In this document: positions 5,707 through 6,128 of the stretch, one piece after another
How positions within the stretch are numbered: position 1 is the first letter of the stretch
Layout of the letters: every line of letters starts with the position of its first letter
Origin: Verrucomicrobiota bacterium
Lineage (GTDB): Bacteria > Verrucomicrobiota > Verrucomicrobiia > Limisphaerales > JAEYXS01
DNA: 6,128 nt
Reading direction: 5' to 3'
Assembly: GCA_021156225.1 (NCBI GenBank)
Contig: JAJNBN010000233.1
Span: 1-6,128 of the forward strand
Position numbers and translations under genes: made by a program
The notes under the pieces: generated by a model
Seen by the model: only the letters and a program-made list of their open reading frames with translations
The model's database searches: none
Told to the model about the DNA's origin: nothing

Positions 5707-5740
5707 TCGCGTCCCTGCAAAACAGGGAACTGATTGGCAC

Positions 5741-5826
5741 GGTAGAATACCCAAGTGGCCAACGGGGGCAGACTGTAAATCTGCTGGCTCACGCCTTCGA
5801 TGGTTCGAATCCATCTTCTACCACCA
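5741..5826 (+). tRNA. tRNA-Tyr (anticodon GTA)
   Basis: This is a class II tRNA of 86 nt. The acceptor stem GGTAGAA (5741-5747) pairs fully with TTCTACC (5816-5822). The D arm has a short CCC/GGG stem. The anticodon stem GCAGA/TCTGC (5768-5772 / 5780-5784) encloses CTGTAAA, with GTA at 5775-5777. The long variable arm at 5785-5798 contains a GGC/GCC mini-stem, as expected for bacterial tRNA-Tyr. The T arm is GATGG-TTCGAAT-CCATC. Discriminator A5823 and an encoded CCA (5824-5826) follow. It is a single gene, followed directly by a terminator. No second copy of its 3' end is seen in the window, so there is no sign of an integrated element. Confidence 0.97.
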
Positions 5827-5829
5827 CTC

Positions 5830-5860
5830 TCCCCCTGCTTTTCGGGGGATTTTCTCTTTC
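5830..5860 (+). terminator. Intrinsic terminator of tRNA-Tyr
   Basis: TCCCCC (5830-5835) pairs with GGGGGA (5844-5849) across an 8-nt loop (TGCTTTTC), followed directly by TTTTCTCTTTC. The hairpin begins 4 bases after the tRNA CCA. Stem strength, spacing and T-tract are those of a classic Rho-independent terminator. Confidence 0.88.
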
Positions 5861-5891
5861 AACCACTTTCCAGGAACACTCCTCCATCAGC

Positions 5892-5929
5892 CCTATTCGC
5901 CCTGTCGGTCACATAAGACCTATTCCCCC
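5892..5929 (+). repeat. Short direct repeat CCTATTC(G/C)CCC
   Basis: CCTATTCGCCC at 5892-5902 and CCTATTCCCCC at 5919-5929 match at 10 of 11 positions and start 27 bp apart. Both copies lie between the tRNA-Tyr terminator and the CGTTAAA cluster. The surrounding DNA is C-rich, so chance or slippage is possible; no function can be assigned. Confidence 0.35.
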
Positions 5930-5940
5930 GGTCCCAGAAT

Positions 5941-5997
5941 CGTTAAACCCGTTAAATCGTGAAACCGTGGATCGATTCACCCTTTAACGCCTTTAAC
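5941..5997. repeat. CGTTAAA repeat cluster arranged as a broken inverted repeat
   Basis: On the top strand four short units follow one another without gaps: CGTTAAACC (5941), CGTTAAAT (5950), CGTGAAAC (5958) and CGTGGAT (5966). After a short centre the same words return inverted: TTCAC (5976-5980), TTTAACG (5983-5989) and TTTAAC (5992-5997). Pairing them gives stems of 6, 7 and 5 bp separated by two symmetric 2x2 mismatches, with a 12-nt loop at 5964-5975. It could be a protein-binding array, a folded RNA element or a remnant of a dispersed intergenic repeat. The repeats are directly visible; the role is not. Confidence 0.6.
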
Positions 5998-6128
5998 CTA
6001 TTTATCGTCCCCTGAAGCGCGCCTTCCCATCTGATCCGTTTTATGTTTCCTGCGCGATTGCCTCCTGTCCTGCGGTACTTTAGCAACCAGTCCACCCTCA
6101 CCGGACCAAACCCTCGCCAGCCACTCCA

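Larger units (their letters stand above)
5861..6128. other. Intergenic stretch without a recognisable gene
   Basis: No open frame with codon character or a known motif is seen on either strand after the tRNA-Tyr terminator. The top strand is rich in C and T. Two repeat features are present, listed separately: a CCTATTC direct repeat at 5892-5929 and a CGTTAAA-type cluster at 5941-5997. The stretch may contain the control region of a gene beyond the right edge. Confidence 0.6.

Noticed and set aside
5649..5792. 48-codon upstream extension of ffh
   Set aside because: It is antisense to tRNA-Tyr, overlaps both promoters, and precedes the normal Ffh N-terminus MFDSLTGKL.
5941..5997. CRISPR array
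   Set aside because: Units are 8-9 bp, contiguous and without spacers, and there are no cas genes.
5741..6128. tRNA-Tyr as an integration site of a mobile element
   Set aside because: There is no repeat of the tRNA 3' end downstream in the window, no integrase, and an intact tRNA-terminator arrangement.

Overview
The window looks like a chromosomal segment of a Verrucomicrobiota or Planctomycetota (PVC) bacterium. This is inferred from protein style. There is a Tat-exported Gfo/Idh/MocA oxidoreductase ending in a REYRPGW-type tail, a second Gfo/Idh-like protein of the TDTSH...ESLDGRPHL type, a BamB-like beta-propeller starting with WPKFLGQ and GKGWSSPVV, and a DoxX protein with AGLNHFLNPKPY. 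These types are common in PVC genomes. There is no phage, transposase, CRISPR or toxin gene. The content is envelope metabolism plus housekeeping (Ffh, two tRNAs).

Layout. Positions 1-2026 are read leftward. A Gfo/Idh/MocA oxidoreductase (746-2026) is followed by a strong hairpin with a U-tract (679-726), a DoxX membrane protein (250-672), and the first 67 residues of a secreted beta-propeller protein that leaves the window at base 1. From 2027 to 2268 lies a divergent control region with a 15-bp dyad around TCACGTGA. A second exported Gfo/Idh-like gene (2269-3237) is read rightward, followed by tRNA-Val(GAC) at 3334-3408. Leftward again come ffh (4299-5648) and, 26 bp after it, a zinc-ribbon SAM methyltransferase (3436-4272). 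Rightward from the ffh promoter region comes tRNA-Tyr(GTA) at 5741-5826 with a good intrinsic terminator. The last ~270 bp hold no recognisable gene but contain short CGTTAAA-type repeats arranged as a broken inverted repeat.

How the parts may work together. The two divergently transcribed oxidoreductases carry different export signals (Tat and Sec) and share one control region, which suggests co-regulated envelope sugar or polyol chemistry; the substrate cannot be read from sequence. ffh supplies the protein subunit of the signal recognition particle. Its promoter and the tRNA-Tyr promoter appear to be back to back, sharing one TTGACAA heptamer as the -35 of both. The predicted ffh start point falls on its ATG, so the mRNA may be leaderless. 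None of the six protein starts has a well-spaced Shine-Dalgarno sequence, which fits.

I see no clear new multi-gene system. The best leads are the overlapping ffh/tRNA-Tyr promoters, the hairpin that may be both terminator and doxX promoter, the dyad between the oxidoreductases, and the CGTTAAA repeat cluster.
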